From Chitinophaga eiseniae (GTDB taxonomy: Bacteria > Bacteroidota > Bacteroidia > Chitinophagales > Chitinophagaceae): 64,000 nucleotides of DNA. The position numbers and the translations under genes were made by a program. This document shows, piece by piece, positions 42,404 through 51,119 of the stretch (the first letter of the stretch is position 1; every line of letters begins with the position of its first letter). The DNA lies in NCBI RefSeq assembly GCF_900167135.1, contig NZ_FUWZ01000005.1, positions 622,516 to 686,515 of the forward strand, read 5' to 3'. The notes under the pieces are model-generated. The model ran no database searches. It was not told where the DNA came from and saw only the letters and a list, made by a program, of their open reading frames with translations.

Positions 42404-45328
42404 ATGTCCATTACCCGTTTCATACTGTTATGGTGGCTGGTCATCTTTTGCACAGGTTACAACGCATGGGCCCAGGGCCTGATGATCCGCAACTACAATG
42501 TAAAAGATGGGTTGGCTAACGCTACTGTATATGCCGCCGTACAGGATAAAGACGGATTCATCTGGTTTGCTACACCCACCGGTGTCAGTAAATTCGACGG
42601 TAAACGCTTTCGTAACTACGCCAAAAAAGACGGCCTCACCGACAACGATGTTGTCAAGCTCGCCGCTGACGCTAAGGGAAGACTATGGTTCTTCACCCTC
42701 AACGGTAAACTCTCTTTTTACGACCATACCTATATTCACAACGAAGACAACGACTCCTCCCTGAAATTCAACAGCCGCAGCCACTATATGCAATATGCGT
42801 TCGAGGCAGACGCCGGCTTTGTCTATTTCTTTAACTCCAATAACCGCATCGTTACCTATAACGGTAAAAAAACAGAATACGACAAACGGGACATAGAAAC
42901 CAATTTCCTGTACCTGTTACGCAACGGCCGCGTATACCGCCCGCTGCAAAAAGCTTTTCATGTAAATACCCTCCACGATCCCACCAATCCCCAACAGGAA
43001 ATATCCTCCGTATGCCCGTACCCGTTTGCCAGCGAAAATGCTGACACGGTAAGAAACGGACCTATCCTCATGGTCCGCAATACCCTGTACGCCTACACGC
43101 CGCAAAAAATCAGCTGCTTTTTTAACGGGTCCGACTGGGGCATCAAAGATGAAATCAGTAACCTGTGTATCGATAACGACAACCTCTGGATCGGTACCCA
43201 GCGCGCATTGTATTACATCAAAGGGTTTTTTAAAGGCGATAAAAAGATCACCAAACTGCTGGATAATCACAACATTACCTCCCTGCTGAAAGACCGCGAC
43301 GGTAACATCTGGATCACCACCTTCGGCGACGGCGTATACTACATCCCCTATAAGAACTTCTACTTCAGCTACCTCGATAATACCAACGGCCTGTATTCCC
43401 ACTCCATCTTCAGTATCAGCAAAGACAAAAAAAATGATCTGCTCCTGATCGGACAAAATGCGGGCATCCTCAATACCATGAGCGCTAACAGCGTCATCCG
43501 GCAGTTCACCCTCGATACTACCAGCGGCCGCAACAGCCTGCTCGCCATTCTGCCCTACAAGGAAAATGAAGCCCTGATCGGAACAGACAACGGACTGCTC
43601 TCCTTTAATACCGCCACACAGAAGTATTCACTCCTCAAAGCAGTGAAAATGCTGAAAGACGTGGATATATCCCCCGCAGGGAAAATCAGGATAGCAGCCA
43701 AAAACCAGGTGATCGCACTGGATGACTACGAAATCGCAGACCTCGACATGATCGTCACCTCCATTGCAAGCGTCAACGATTCCCTCTATTTCGTCGGCAC
43801 CAACAACGGCCTCTACACCTGCACGGACGGTACCCGGAAACTGAAACCTTCTGCCAACGACTCTTTACGTACGCTCAGTATCAAAGACCTGAAATGGATC
43901 GACGGCTACCTGTGGATCGGTACCAGCGACCAGGGCATCTACGTCATACATGGCGATACGATGGTTAAACACCTGTCATCCGCCAATAACCTGGCCAGCG
44001 ACATCTGCCAGCAACTGTATTACGACGGTCATCAGAACCTGTACGTGGCCACCAACAAGGGCGTTTCGGTGATTAATGTAAAAGAACAGCATATCACCCG
44101 TAACATCACCTCCAACGACGGCCTCATGTCTGACGATATCCGCGGGGTATATGCCGACGATGGTATCCTGTACATCGCTACCTCCAACGGCCTCTGCTAC
44201 TTTAAAGGAGACCACCTGCCGGTAGATACCGTACCGCCCGTCATCTATCTCAACAACATCCGGTATGGCGACAGCACCTACCTGCCGGGCGACAACTTCG
44301 TGCATCTGTATAAAAGAAAAGCCTCCTTCGAAGCGGAATTCGGTACCATCGTCTTCGATCTGCCCGAACTGGTGGAATACCAGTATAATTTTTCCGGAGA
44401 CACCACCAACGGATGGGTCACCACCATGTCCAACATCATCCCGTTCCCCGACCTGCAGCCCGGTAACTACAAGCTGATGGTCAGGGCCCGCAAATACAAA
44501 AGCGACTGGTCCAAACCGCTCAACCTGAACGTCAATATACTGCCGCAATGGTACCAGCAATGGTGGGCCCGCGGCATCCTCCTGTTGGCCGGACTGCTGG
44601 TTATCCTGGTAGTACTGCGTTTTATCGTGAAAAGGATCAAACAGGCGGAAAAAAGGAAAACGGAATACAACCGGCGTATAGCGGAACTAGAAGCCAAAGC
44701 GCTCACCAACCAGATGAACCCGCATTTCATCTTTAATTCGCTGAACTCGGTGCAGCACCTGATCCTGGAGAAAGAGGAAAAACAGGCGCTCAACTTCCTG
44801 GCGGATTTCGCTACGCTCATGCGCCAGATGCTCAACAATTCCAGGAAATCCTATATTTCGCTGGAAGAGGAGATCGCCTTCCTGACCCGCTACCTGGAGC
44901 TGGAAAAAATCCGGTTTGCGCACTCCTTTACCTACCACTTCATCATGGAAGACACGTTGAAAGACTACACTATATATATCCCGCCCATGATTATTCAACC
45001 AATCGTGGAAAATGCCATCAAACACGGACTGGCGCCCAAAAATAGCGCCGGGTACCTGGAGATCCGGATAGAAATGGTGGATGATCTGCTCTATTGCTCC
45101 GTTGACGACGACGGCATCGGTTGGGACAAGTCCAATAGTATCAAAAGCTCCCGGTTGATAAAACACGAATCTACCGCACTGAGCGTGATAAAGGAAAGGT
45201 TGCAGATTATAAAATCTTTTAATGGAAGTGTTGGAAAGTTAGAAATTATTGATAAATTTAAATCTGGTTTCGGCAATAAGGAAGGTACCTTAGTTGAAAT
45301 TCTGATTCCCATTGTTAAGATGTTATGA
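42404..45328 (+). CDS. Beta-propeller sensor histidine kinase (LytS-type transmitter)
   Basis: Sensor of 974 residues. A signal or anchor sequence (FILLWWLVIFCTGYNAWA) leads a periplasmic seven-bladed pair of propellers made of Reg_prop-like repeats: KDGFIWFATPTGVSKFDG, KGRLWFFTLNGKLSFYD, GNIWITTFGDGVYYI, DGYLWIGTSDQGIYVI. A Y_Y_Y domain at about 650-715 follows (LPELVEYQYNFSG), then one transmembrane helix (ILLLAGLLVILVVLRFIV) and a LytS-type kinase domain with H774 in QMNPHFIFNSLNS. Unlike SusR-type hybrids it lacks its own receiver and AraC domain. Its stop overlaps the LytTR regulator by 4 bp. The start at 42404 is the first ATG after the repeat array. The ligand is unknown. Confidence 0.93.
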   Translation: MSITRFILLWWLVIFCTGYNAWAQGLMIRNYNVKDGLANATVYAAVQDKDGFIWFATPTGVSKFDGKRFRNYAKKDGLTDNDVVKLAADAKGRLWFFTLNGKLSFYDHTYIHNEDNDSSLKFNSRSHYMQYAFEADAGFVYFFNSNNRIVTYNGKKTEYDKRDIETNFLYLLRNGRVYRPLQKAFHVNTLHDPTNPQQEISSVCPYPFASENADTVRNGPILMVRNTLYAYTPQKISCFFNGSDWGIKDEISNLCIDNDNLWIGTQRALYYIKGFFKGDKKITKLLDNHNITSLLKDRDGNIWITTFGDGVYYIPYKNFYFSYLDNTNGLYSHSIFSISKDKKNDLLLIGQNAGILNTMSANSVIRQFTLDTTSGRNSLLAILPYKENEALIGTDNGLLSFNTATQKYSLLKAVKMLKDVDISPAGKIRIAAKNQVIALDDYEIADLDMIVTSIASVNDSLYFVGTNNGLYTCTDGTRKLKPSANDSLRTLSIKDLKWIDGYLWIGTSDQGIYVIHGDTMVKHLSSANNLASDICQQLYYDGHQNLYVATNKGVSVINVKEQHITRNITSNDGLMSDDIRGVYADDGILYIATSNGLCYFKGDHLPVDTVPPVIYLNNIRYGDSTYLPGDNFVHLYKRKASFEAEFGTIVFDLPELVEYQYNFSGDTTNGWVTTMSNIIPFPDLQPGNYKLMVRARKYKSDWSKPLNLNVNILPQWYQQWWARGILLLAGLLVILVVLRFIVKRIKQAEKRKTEYNRRIAELEAKALTNQMNPHFIFNSLNSVQHLILEKEEKQALNFLADFATLMRQMLNNSRKSYISLEEEIAFLTRYLELEKIRFAHSFTYHFIMEDTLKDYTIYIPPMIIQPIVENAIKHGLAPKNSAGYLEIRIEMVDDLLYCSVDDDGIGWDKSNSIKSSRLIKHESTALSVIKERLQIIKSFNGSVGKLEIIDKFKSGFGNKEGTLVEILIPIVKML

Positions 45329-46086
45329 GTAATATAAAAGCTGCCATTGTAGACGATGAAGTCCGCAACATTCATATTTTGCGCAATATTCTGGAGAACT
45401 ATTGTAAGGACGTTACCGTAGTTGGAGAGGCGCAGAATATCAATGAGGCGGCAGAAATGATTAAAAACAATCCCATTGACGTACTGTTCCTGGACATTGA
45501 GATGCCTCCGCATAATGGTTTCCAGCTGCTGGAGATGTTCCCTGTGCTGAACTTTGAGGTTATTTTTATCACTGCCTTTCAGGAATACGCTTTACAAGCC
45601 ATCAAGTTCGCGGCATTGGACTACCTGCTTAAGCCCATCAAGGTAAGCGAGGTGGAAGATGCCCTGGAAAAAGTCAAGAAAAGTAAAAAAGGAAGACTCA
45701 ACGAACTGGCCTCCATTCTGAAAGACTACGTAAAAAACAACGACAACGCGTTCTCCAAGATAGTCATCCCCGTGAATGACGGCTACAACGTGATTGACCT
45801 GAAAGATATCATCTACTGCGAAGCGTTCGACAGTTACACTAAAATCCAGCTGATCAACAACGTGTCCCATCTGATCTCCAAATCCCTGAAAGAGTACGAA
45901 GAGATGTTGTCCGACAAAGGGTTCTATCGCGTGCACAAATCCTTCCTTATCAATATTCATCATATTGTGAAGATTATCAAAGGGTTAGGTACTGCGGTGG
46001 TGATGAGCGACCAGAAAAATATTCCGATTTCTTCCCGCAAAAAGGACGAGTTTTTCACACAGTTGAAAGGTGTGATCAACCTGTAA
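45325..46086 (+). CDS. LytTR-family response regulator
   Basis: Regulator of 253 residues. The receiver has D10/D11, the phosphoacceptor D57 in VLFLDIEMPPHNG and the conserved lysine in YLLKPIKV. The LytTR domain spans about 145-250 (VIPVNDGYNVIDLKDIIYCEA, YRVHKSFLINIHHIVKI). A lysine-rich linker (KVKKSKKGRLNEL) joins them. The 4-bp overlap with the propeller kinase indicates a cognate pair. Two LytS/LytTR systems are thus present in this window. Confidence 0.94.
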   Translation: MSNIKAAIVDDEVRNIHILRNILENYCKDVTVVGEAQNINEAAEMIKNNPIDVLFLDIEMPPHNGFQLLEMFPVLNFEVIFITAFQEYALQAIKFAALDYLLKPIKVSEVEDALEKVKKSKKGRLNELASILKDYVKNNDNAFSKIVIPVNDGYNVIDLKDIIYCEAFDSYTKIQLINNVSHLISKSLKEYEEMLSDKGFYRVHKSFLINIHHIVKIIKGLGTAVVMSDQKNIPISSRKKDEFFTQLKGVINL

Positions 46087-46109
46087 GTTTGCCTGATACT
46101 GAAGTTTTT

Positions 46110-46145
46110 AAGCCGGTGGCCTTGCGCTTAACCGGCTTTTTTGTG
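46110..46145 (+). terminator. Terminator of the propeller-kinase/LytTR operon
   Basis: An eight-bp stem (arms 46110-46117 and 46131-46138) is followed by TTTTTT, 23 bp after the regulator stop. Confidence 0.8.
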
Positions 46146-46279
46146 CGTTCCCTGTATGGAATATGCTGTTCACGAGGTCATGTAACCGAACCTCATATAC
46201 TTATCTTATTTTCATTATGGGTTTTCATAGATCTAGCTATTACTTGTTAGTTTGTCCAGACTTTACTTGTACTTTTTTA

Positions 46280-46316
46280 AAAGGGACTGACCAAATGGTC
46301 GGTCTCTTTGTTTTTT
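46280..46316 (+). terminator. Orphan plus-strand terminator
   Basis: A 13-bp stem with two G-U pairs (arms 46280-46292 and 46297-46309, loop AAAT) followed by GTTTTTT. It lies 135 bp beyond the previous terminator on the same strand. Confidence 0.7.
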
Positions 46317-46337
46317 GGCACTTCGCTCTCAAAAATG

Positions 46338-46400
46338 TAGCCCGGCGCCTTGGTACCGGGACGGGGTAAAATCCATCCCCGGTACCAAAACACCGGGCTA
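46338..46400 (-). terminator. Interrupted long hairpin after the Do-family protease gene
   Basis: Outer arms 46338-46345 and 46393-46400 and inner arms 46350-46357 and 46381-46388 are perfect complements, giving a large stepped stem 20 bp after the protease stop. There is no T-run, so it may stabilise the mRNA end rather than terminate. Confidence 0.5.
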
Positions 46401-46420
46401 AAGGCATTAGCAGCGCAGTA

Positions 46421-47998
46421 TTACAGGTTTTCTGCGCCTGCGCCGCCCGTATTAATATTGTAATAGTAGATATTTCCTCCTCTTTGCGGATAGAAACCTA
46501 CCAGCTGGATATTTTTCTCTTTGTCCAGGATGGCACTGAGCGTATTGACGGAAGTCACGGGCGTATTACCGGCTTTCAGGATAACAAAGCCCGGGATCAT
46601 GCTGGTTTGTTTTTTAATGATACCGGTACTGATATCATTGACCCTTATGCCGCCTTTTACACCGATGCTCGTAGCTTCTTCCTTGCTCAGCTCTGAAAGA
46701 TCGGCGCCCAGCCTGTCGAGGTTGGTGATGCGCACCACGTCGGTATTGCCCTGCAGGTTGCGGAGCGTAACGTTGCTGCTGGTGTATTCCTTATCGCCGC
46801 GGGTGTAGGTGATGCTGATCTTGTCACCGGGCTTATAACGGGCCACCTGTTCGCTCATCTGGGAAGATCCGGCTACGTTCACCCCGTTGATTTTGGTGAT
46901 GATGTCGCCCTGGCGGAGGCCAGCAGCCGCAGCGGAGCTGTTGTCCATTACCTCGGTGATCTGAACGCCGTTTACGTCGCGTCTTACACCGATTTCACGC
47001 AGCTGGTCGTCTGTCATAGAAGCGATGGCAGAGGGAGAGGCGTATTTAACGCCGAGGTATGCCCGCTGTACGCTGCCGTATTTCAGAATATCGTTCACCA
47101 CTTTCCGGACAAGGTTGACCGGGATGGCGTAGGAGTAACCTGCATAAGAGCCTGTAGGAGAGGCGATGGCGGAGTTAATGCCTACCAGTTCACCGGCGGT
47201 ATTCACCAGTGCGCCGCCGCTGTTGCCCTGGTTCACAGCCGCATCGGTCTGAATGAAAGACTCGATGGAGTTGTTGATCCTGCCGCCGCTTTTGTTGATA
47301 CCGATAGAGCGGGATTTGGCGCTGACGATACCGGCGGTAACGGTTGCGTCGAGGTTAAGCGGGTAACCGACAGCCAGTACCCACTGACCGATGTCCACGT
47401 TGTCGGAGTTGCCATACAGCAGGTAGGGCAGGCTCTTGGCGGGGATCTTGATCACGGCCAGGTCGGTACTGGGGTCTGTGCCTACCAGCTTGGCTTTGAA
47501 CGTCTTGTTTTCATTGGCAAGGGAAACGGTGATTTCATCAGCATCGGCGATCACGTGGTTGTTGGTCACGATGTAGCCGTCGTCGGAAATGAGCACCCCT
47601 GATCCGGAAGCCATCTGGCCGGGAATGTAATAGCGGCGGCCATCTCCGCCTCCGTTGAATTCATCGCCAAAAAATTCGTCGCCGAAGAGGTCCTGCAGGA
47701 TGCTCCGTCTTTTCTGAAGTCCGTTGGTCACCTGCCGGGGATTGATCTTTGTTTTGATATGGACTACGCCGGGAACGGCTGTTTTGGCGGCAGTCACAAA
47801 ATCGGAGGGGGGAACGGCGTTGGCTTTGCTCTCGGTGCCCGGCATGGTATACCTTGCATAGTTTACGGGGATGTCATTGGATCCGTTTTGAAAAATGCCC
47901 GGACGTCTGCCTTCAAAGTATTTGCCATACACAAATATGGCAGCAACGGCAGTAACAGCACTGATCAACACTGTCGTAACAATTTGCTTGAATTTCAT
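46421..47998 (-). CDS. Do-family periplasmic serine protease/chaperone (DegP/HtrA)
   Basis: Envelope protease of 525 residues. The N-terminal hydrophobic helix (VTTVLISAVTAVAAIFVYG) is an export signal or membrane anchor. The trypsin-like domain has the catalytic triad H148 (TNNHVIA), D179 (DPSTDLAVIKI) and S260 (GNSGGALV). Between residues 100 and 125 lies an acidic/glycine-rich LA-loop-like insert. Two PDZ domains follow: the first near 330-400 (VMDNSSAAAAGLRQGDIITKING), the second, more divergent, near 430-515. It degrades or refolds misfolded envelope proteins, probably as an oligomer. The gene stands alone. Confidence 0.95.
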   Translation of the reverse strand: MKFKQIVTTVLISAVTAVAAIFVYGKYFEGRRPGIFQNGSNDIPVNYARYTMPGTESKANAVPPSDFVTAAKTAVPGVVHIKTKINPRQVTNGLQKRRSILQDLFGDEFFGDEFNGGGDGRRYYIPGQMASGSGVLISDDGYIVTNNHVIADADEITVSLANENKTFKAKLVGTDPSTDLAVIKIPAKSLPYLLYGNSDNVDIGQWVLAVGYPLNLDATVTAGIVSAKSRSIGINKSGGRINNSIESFIQTDAAVNQGNSGGALVNTAGELVGINSAIASPTGSYAGYSYAIPVNLVRKVVNDILKYGSVQRAYLGVKYASPSAIASMTDDQLREIGVRRDVNGVQITEVMDNSSAAAAGLRQGDIITKINGVNVAGSSQMSEQVARYKPGDKISITYTRGDKEYTSSNVTLRNLQGNTDVVRITNLDRLGADLSELSKEEATSIGVKGGIRVNDISTGIIKKQTSMIPGFVILKAGNTPVTSVNTLSAILDKEKNIQLVGFYPQRGGNIYYYNINTGGAGAENL

Positions 47999-48080
47999 AT
48001 TATAGTGTGTTTAGCGTTGTGATACTAAATAATGTATTTTTTTAATAACGTAAGTAAGATCAATTTATATGCCCCTGATA

Positions 48081-48088
48081 CAAATTTA
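48081..48088 (-). promoter_or_regulatory. Candidate -7 promoter element before the Do-family protease
   Basis: On the minus strand it reads TAAATTTG, matching TAnnTTTG, about 80 bp upstream of the start. A -33 partner is not visible. Confidence 0.38.
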
Positions 48089-48226
48089 GTAGCGGTAGCG
48101 GTTGAAACGTATAGTGACATATTTACTTTAACAGATTTTTATGTCAATCGTTAAATACTGCTAAAAAACAGGCTGACAGGATAACACGGGGCAATGACAA
48201 TATAACAAAAAAGAGAGACAAAAAGT

Positions 48227-48420
48227 TAGTCACGCAAAGGCGCAAAGCAGCAAAGACCCAAAGATTTTGAAGATCAATAAGAAAAATAAGAGAACAGAAA
48301 ACATCCAAAAGCAACAAAAAGCAAAGGAGCGCAGATGACATTTGATCTCCGCTCCTTTGCTTTCTTTGTTTTCTTGTTAATATCTTAGCGTCTTTGCTGC
48401 TTTGCGCCTTTGCGTGACTA
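48227..48420. repeat. 194-bp element with perfect 30-bp terminal inverted repeats (MITE-like)
   Basis: The arms 48227-48256 and 48391-48420 are exact reverse complements over 30 bp and are built from GCAAAGG/GCGCAAAG-like units. An inner pair (48318-48331 and 48350-48363) is also perfectly complementary over 14 bp, so the whole element folds back on itself. It carries no gene. The right arm includes the stop codon of the acyl-CoA reductase gene, meaning the element abuts or has replaced that gene's end. Confidence 0.85.
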
Positions 48421-49416
48421 CAGTTCCAGCAGGAAGGCCAGGGTATCCACGCCATCGGCATAATCCGACAGGGTGGGCTGCTGGGCTTTGCCGAAGGGGG
48501 TAAACTGCTGTCCTACAAGGCACTGCAGGTCTGGCAGGGCCGTCATGTCTTCCCGGAGTTGCTGAATATCTTTATAGTAGCCATAGTGCAGCACGCTGAG
48601 CGGGGAGAACAGGGAGGCCGCCTCATGGAGCAGGATGCTGCCGTTGGTCAGATAAGGGCTGTTGTTGAGCAGGAACAGCGCCAGGTTGTAGTCGTAGTTG
48701 TTTTTGTATTTGTGGTGGTCGGCGAGGTAGTCGTATTTGCCGAGGGCCTTGAGCAGTGGTTCAAAGTTATAATCTTCCGGTACCATTACCTTGGTCACGT
48801 TCCGGCATCCGAGGCCGAAATAGCGCATCACGTCATCAGCCAGGGCTTCCAGTTCGGCTTCGCTTTCCCCGCCGGTAAGGATGGCCGCCGAGGTGCGGTT
48901 ATGCCGGATAATATGGGGATATTTGGAGAAGTAGTAGTTAAAATAGCGGGCGGAGTTGTTGCTGCCGGTCGCAATATAGGCATCGCAGTTTTTCAGGATC
49001 TCGAGCACTTCTGTCTGTTCGGCCAGTTCCGGGTACCATTCGGCCATTTTGTCCAGCACGTGACGCATCAGCACCTCGTCTTTAGACGAAAGTTTCAGTT
49101 TGATGTGATGGCCGCTGATAAATCCGCAGAGCCAGTCGTGGAACCCTACCAGCGGGATATTGCCGGCCACTACGATACCCACCTTCTTAGGAGTGCGTTT
49201 CTGTGCGGTGGCGGGGTACTGCTGCAGCCAGGTCCGCAGGGCGGCCGGGTCCAGGTAGTACCGGCAGATGCTGTCGAGCGACTGATCAATAAATGCAGGC
49301 GTGAACCAGCCATTGGCTAAATAAGCACGTTCCTTTACTGCTGTCAATTCCGGACTATTGCCGGCCAGATACTGGCCCAGGCGTACCAACGCTGCTTCTT
49401 TTTCTGCTATGTTCAT
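48418..49416 (-). CDS. LuxC-like acyl-CoA reductase
   Basis: Protein of 332 residues; the ATG at 49416 (MNIAEKEAAL) is chosen because the frame's 144-codon upstream extension overlaps the divergent ferredoxin gene. The family pattern is clear: KVGIVVAGNIPLVGFHDWLCGFISGH, LKLSSKDEVLM, DAYIATGSNNSARYF, RTSAAILTGGESEAELEALADD and the nucleophile region YFGLGCRNVTKV with its cysteine. LuxC-type enzymes reduce acyl-CoA or acyl esters to aldehydes with NADPH. The partner LuxE-like gene is absent here, but a dicluster ferredoxin is divergent. The role in Bacteroidota is unclear. The stop lies in the arm of a repeat element. Confidence 0.88.
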   Translation of the reverse strand: MNIAEKEAALVRLGQYLAGNSPELTAVKERAYLANGWFTPAFIDQSLDSICRYYLDPAALRTWLQQYPATAQKRTPKKVGIVVAGNIPLVGFHDWLCGFISGHHIKLKLSSKDEVLMRHVLDKMAEWYPELAEQTEVLEILKNCDAYIATGSNNSARYFNYYFSKYPHIIRHNRTSAAILTGGESEAELEALADDVMRYFGLGCRNVTKVMVPEDYNFEPLLKALGKYDYLADHHKYKNNYDYNLALFLLNNSPYLTNGSILLHEAASLFSPLSVLHYGYYKDIQQLREDMTALPDLQCLVGQQFTPFGKAQQPTLSDYADGVDTLAFLLEL

Positions 49417-49432
49417 GAAACTGTTATAAATA

Positions 49433-49466
49433 TTTGACTTAATTAAACCGGGAATTTTTAAATTTG
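49433..49466 (+). promoter_or_regulatory. Promoter of the ferredoxin gene
   Basis: TTTG at 49433-49436 and TAAATTTG at 49459-49466, 22 bp apart, match the Bacteroidota -33/-7 consensus (TTG-N17-23-TAnnTTTG). It predicts a leader of about 35 nt. Confidence 0.6.
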
Positions 49467-49506
49467 TCCACAAAATTAATGGCTTACTACTAAAAAAGTT
49501 TACTCT

Positions 49507-49854
49507 ATGGCAATTAAGATAACAGATGAATGTATAAATTGCGGCGCTTGTGAACCGGAATGCCCCAATAATGCCATTTACGAAGGTGGTGTAGAATGGG
49601 CGCTGGCCGATGGTACGACCGTAAAAGGTGCCTATACCCTGATGGATGGTAGCCAGATGGACGCCGATCAGCGTAATGCGCCTGTCAGCGTTGATACTTA
49701 TTACATTGTGCCGAACAAGTGTACAGAATGCCAGGGTTTTCACGAAGAACCGCAATGTGCGGCTGTTTGCCCGGTAGATTGCTGTGTTCCGGACGAAATG
49801 TACCAGGAAACAGTAGATGAGCTGATGGCTAAGAAAGACAGACTGCACCTCTAA
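49507..49854 (+). CDS. 2[4Fe-4S] dicluster ferredoxin
   Basis: Small iron-sulphur protein of 115 residues. The first cluster motif is CINCGACEPECPN, the second is CTECQGFHEEPQCAAVCPVDCC, an YfhL-like arrangement with an insertion between the second and third cysteines. The centre has a DGTTVKGAYTLMDGSQMD insert typical of the Bacteroidota version. It carries low-potential electrons to unidentified partners; divergence from the LuxC-like reductase suggests but does not prove a link. It is preceded by a good promoter and followed by a strong terminator, so it is a monocistronic unit. Confidence 0.94.
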   Translation: MAIKITDECINCGACEPECPNNAIYEGGVEWALADGTTVKGAYTLMDGSQMDADQRNAPVSVDTYYIVPNKCTECQGFHEEPQCAAVCPVDCCVPDEMYQETVDELMAKKDRLHL

Positions 49855-49874
49855 TATATGCGAGCCACCTTATT

Positions 49875-49906
49875 AAAAGCCGTCCGGTAGTCTCCGGACG
49901 GCTTTT
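49875..49906 (+). terminator. Ferredoxin gene terminator
   Basis: Perfect 13-bp GC-rich stem (arms 49875-49887 and 49894-49906) followed by TT, with the T-run inside and after the right arm. Confidence 0.9.
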
Positions 49907-49973
49907 TTATGCCCGTCGGCGCCCTATAGCCTCCGGCCGCCGGAAATTAATGAAATCGCCGGCTGACCCGCTG

Positions 49974-50003
49974 TTGACAATTAACAAATAACATTTAACT
50001 TTA
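49974..50003 (+). promoter_or_regulatory. Promoter of ddl
   Basis: TTG at 49974-49976 and TAACTTTA at 49996-50003 are 19 bp apart and match the consensus except for the last base. The predicted leader is about 15 nt. Confidence 0.5.
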
Positions 50004-50025
50004 CCCGCTTATTGTAATTTATCTT

Positions 50026-51015
50026 ATGAAGAAGAACATCGCCTTGGTAGCCGGTGGATATTCCGGAGAATATGTAATATCCGTACAGAGCGCTGAAACC
50101 ATACAGAAGAACCTGGACAGCAGTAAATATGAGGTGTACAAGATCATCGTCACCCGTGAGGGCTGGCGGCATACCGGTGCTGACGGAGCTGTTTACGAGA
50201 TCGATAAAAATGATTTCTCCCTGACCATTGGCGGTAACAAGATAAAATTTGATGCGGTGTTCATCGGTATTCATGGTACTCCCGGCGAAGACGGCCGTTT
50301 GCAGGGCTATTTCGAAATGCTGGATATCCCGTACACCAGCTGTGGCATGGTGACATCGGCGCTGACCTTCAATAAGAGCTATTGCAATAAAGTGGTGGCC
50401 GCTTTCGATGTGGTAAACGTGTCTAAATCCGCCCACATTTTCCGCGACCAGCCGCATGATCCGGGCGCTATCCTGCAGGAACTGCGGTTGCCCGTTTTTG
50501 TGAAACCGGCCGAAGGAGGCAGCAGCATCGGTATGTCTAAAGTGAAAACCGCTGAAGAACTGCCGGCCGCCATCGAAAAAGCCTTTAAGGAAGACAGCCA
50601 GGTGCTGATCGAAGAGTTTATCAAAGGACGGGAACTGACCATCGGTCTTTACCGCGCCAATGGCGTCCTCAACGTATTGCCGATCACAGAAGTGGTGAGC
50701 AGCAAGGAATTCTTCGACTACGAAGCTAAATATACACCGGGTGTGTCTAATGAGATCACCCCGGCGCCGGTATCAGCCGACATCACTGCCCTGGTGCAGC
50801 AGACAGCGTCTACCCTGTATAACAAGCTGAACTGCAAGGGGATCGCACGGATCGACTTTATCTATGAAGAAGCTACCGGCAAACTGTACTTCCTCGAAGC
50901 CAACACCATGCCCGGCCAATCAGAAAATAGCCTGGTACCGCAGCAGGTAAGGGCCGCCGGTAAAACCCTGCAGGCGTTCTATGGCGAAGTGCTGGAAGAA
51001 TGCATGAAGAAATAA
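50026..51015 (+). CDS. ddl: D-alanine--D-alanine ligase
   Basis: ATP-grasp enzyme of 329 residues that joins two D-alanines for peptidoglycan. The N-terminal domain has ALVAGGYSGEYVISVQSAE where most Ddl enzymes have GGxSxEHxVS. Catalytic parts follow: FIGIHGTPGEDGRLQGYFEMLDIPYTSCG, LPVFVKPAEGGSSIGMSKV with the ATP-binding lysine, IEEFIKGRELTIGLY and ARIDFIYEE with FLEANTMPG. It is followed by a PASTA protein separated by a heptamer repeat array, so the two may form a cell-wall unit. Length and motifs are those of the family. Confidence 0.96.
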   Translation: MKKNIALVAGGYSGEYVISVQSAETIQKNLDSSKYEVYKIIVTREGWRHTGADGAVYEIDKNDFSLTIGGNKIKFDAVFIGIHGTPGEDGRLQGYFEMLDIPYTSCGMVTSALTFNKSYCNKVVAAFDVVNVSKSAHIFRDQPHDPGAILQELRLPVFVKPAEGGSSIGMSKVKTAEELPAAIEKAFKEDSQVLIEEFIKGRELTIGLYRANGVLNVLPITEVVSSKEFFDYEAKYTPGVSNEITPAPVSADITALVQQTASTLYNKLNCKGIARIDFIYEEATGKLYFLEANTMPGQSENSLVPQQVRAAGKTLQAFYGEVLEECMKK

Positions 51016-51114
51016 ATTACGAATGACGAATGACAAATGACGGATATAAGCGGGCGCTTAATTCGTCATTCGTCATTCATAACTCGTAATTCGTAATTCG
51101 TAATTCGTAATTTT
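51016..51114. repeat. Heptanucleotide repeat array forming a large hairpin
   Basis: Left arm units ATTACGA/ATGACGA (51016-51042) and a right array of CGTCATT and CGTAATT units (51060-51112) in steps of seven bases. The arms are complementary around the centre 51044-51060. It fills the whole gap between ddl and the PASTA gene. Confidence 0.8.
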
Positions 51115-51119
51115 AAAAT

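Larger units (their letters stand above)
46146..46420. other. Gene-free spacer with a second, unassigned plus-strand terminator
   Basis: No protein gene is supported here; a 68-codon frame has no protein character. It holds an independent terminator (46280-46316) that is not needed by the upstream operon, so the segment between may be transcribed as a small RNA, and a long interrupted hairpin next to the protease gene. Confidence 0.45.

Noticed and set aside
48559..49320. Plus-strand open frame of 253 codons
   Set aside because: Antisense to the LuxC-like reductase; no domain and no start context.
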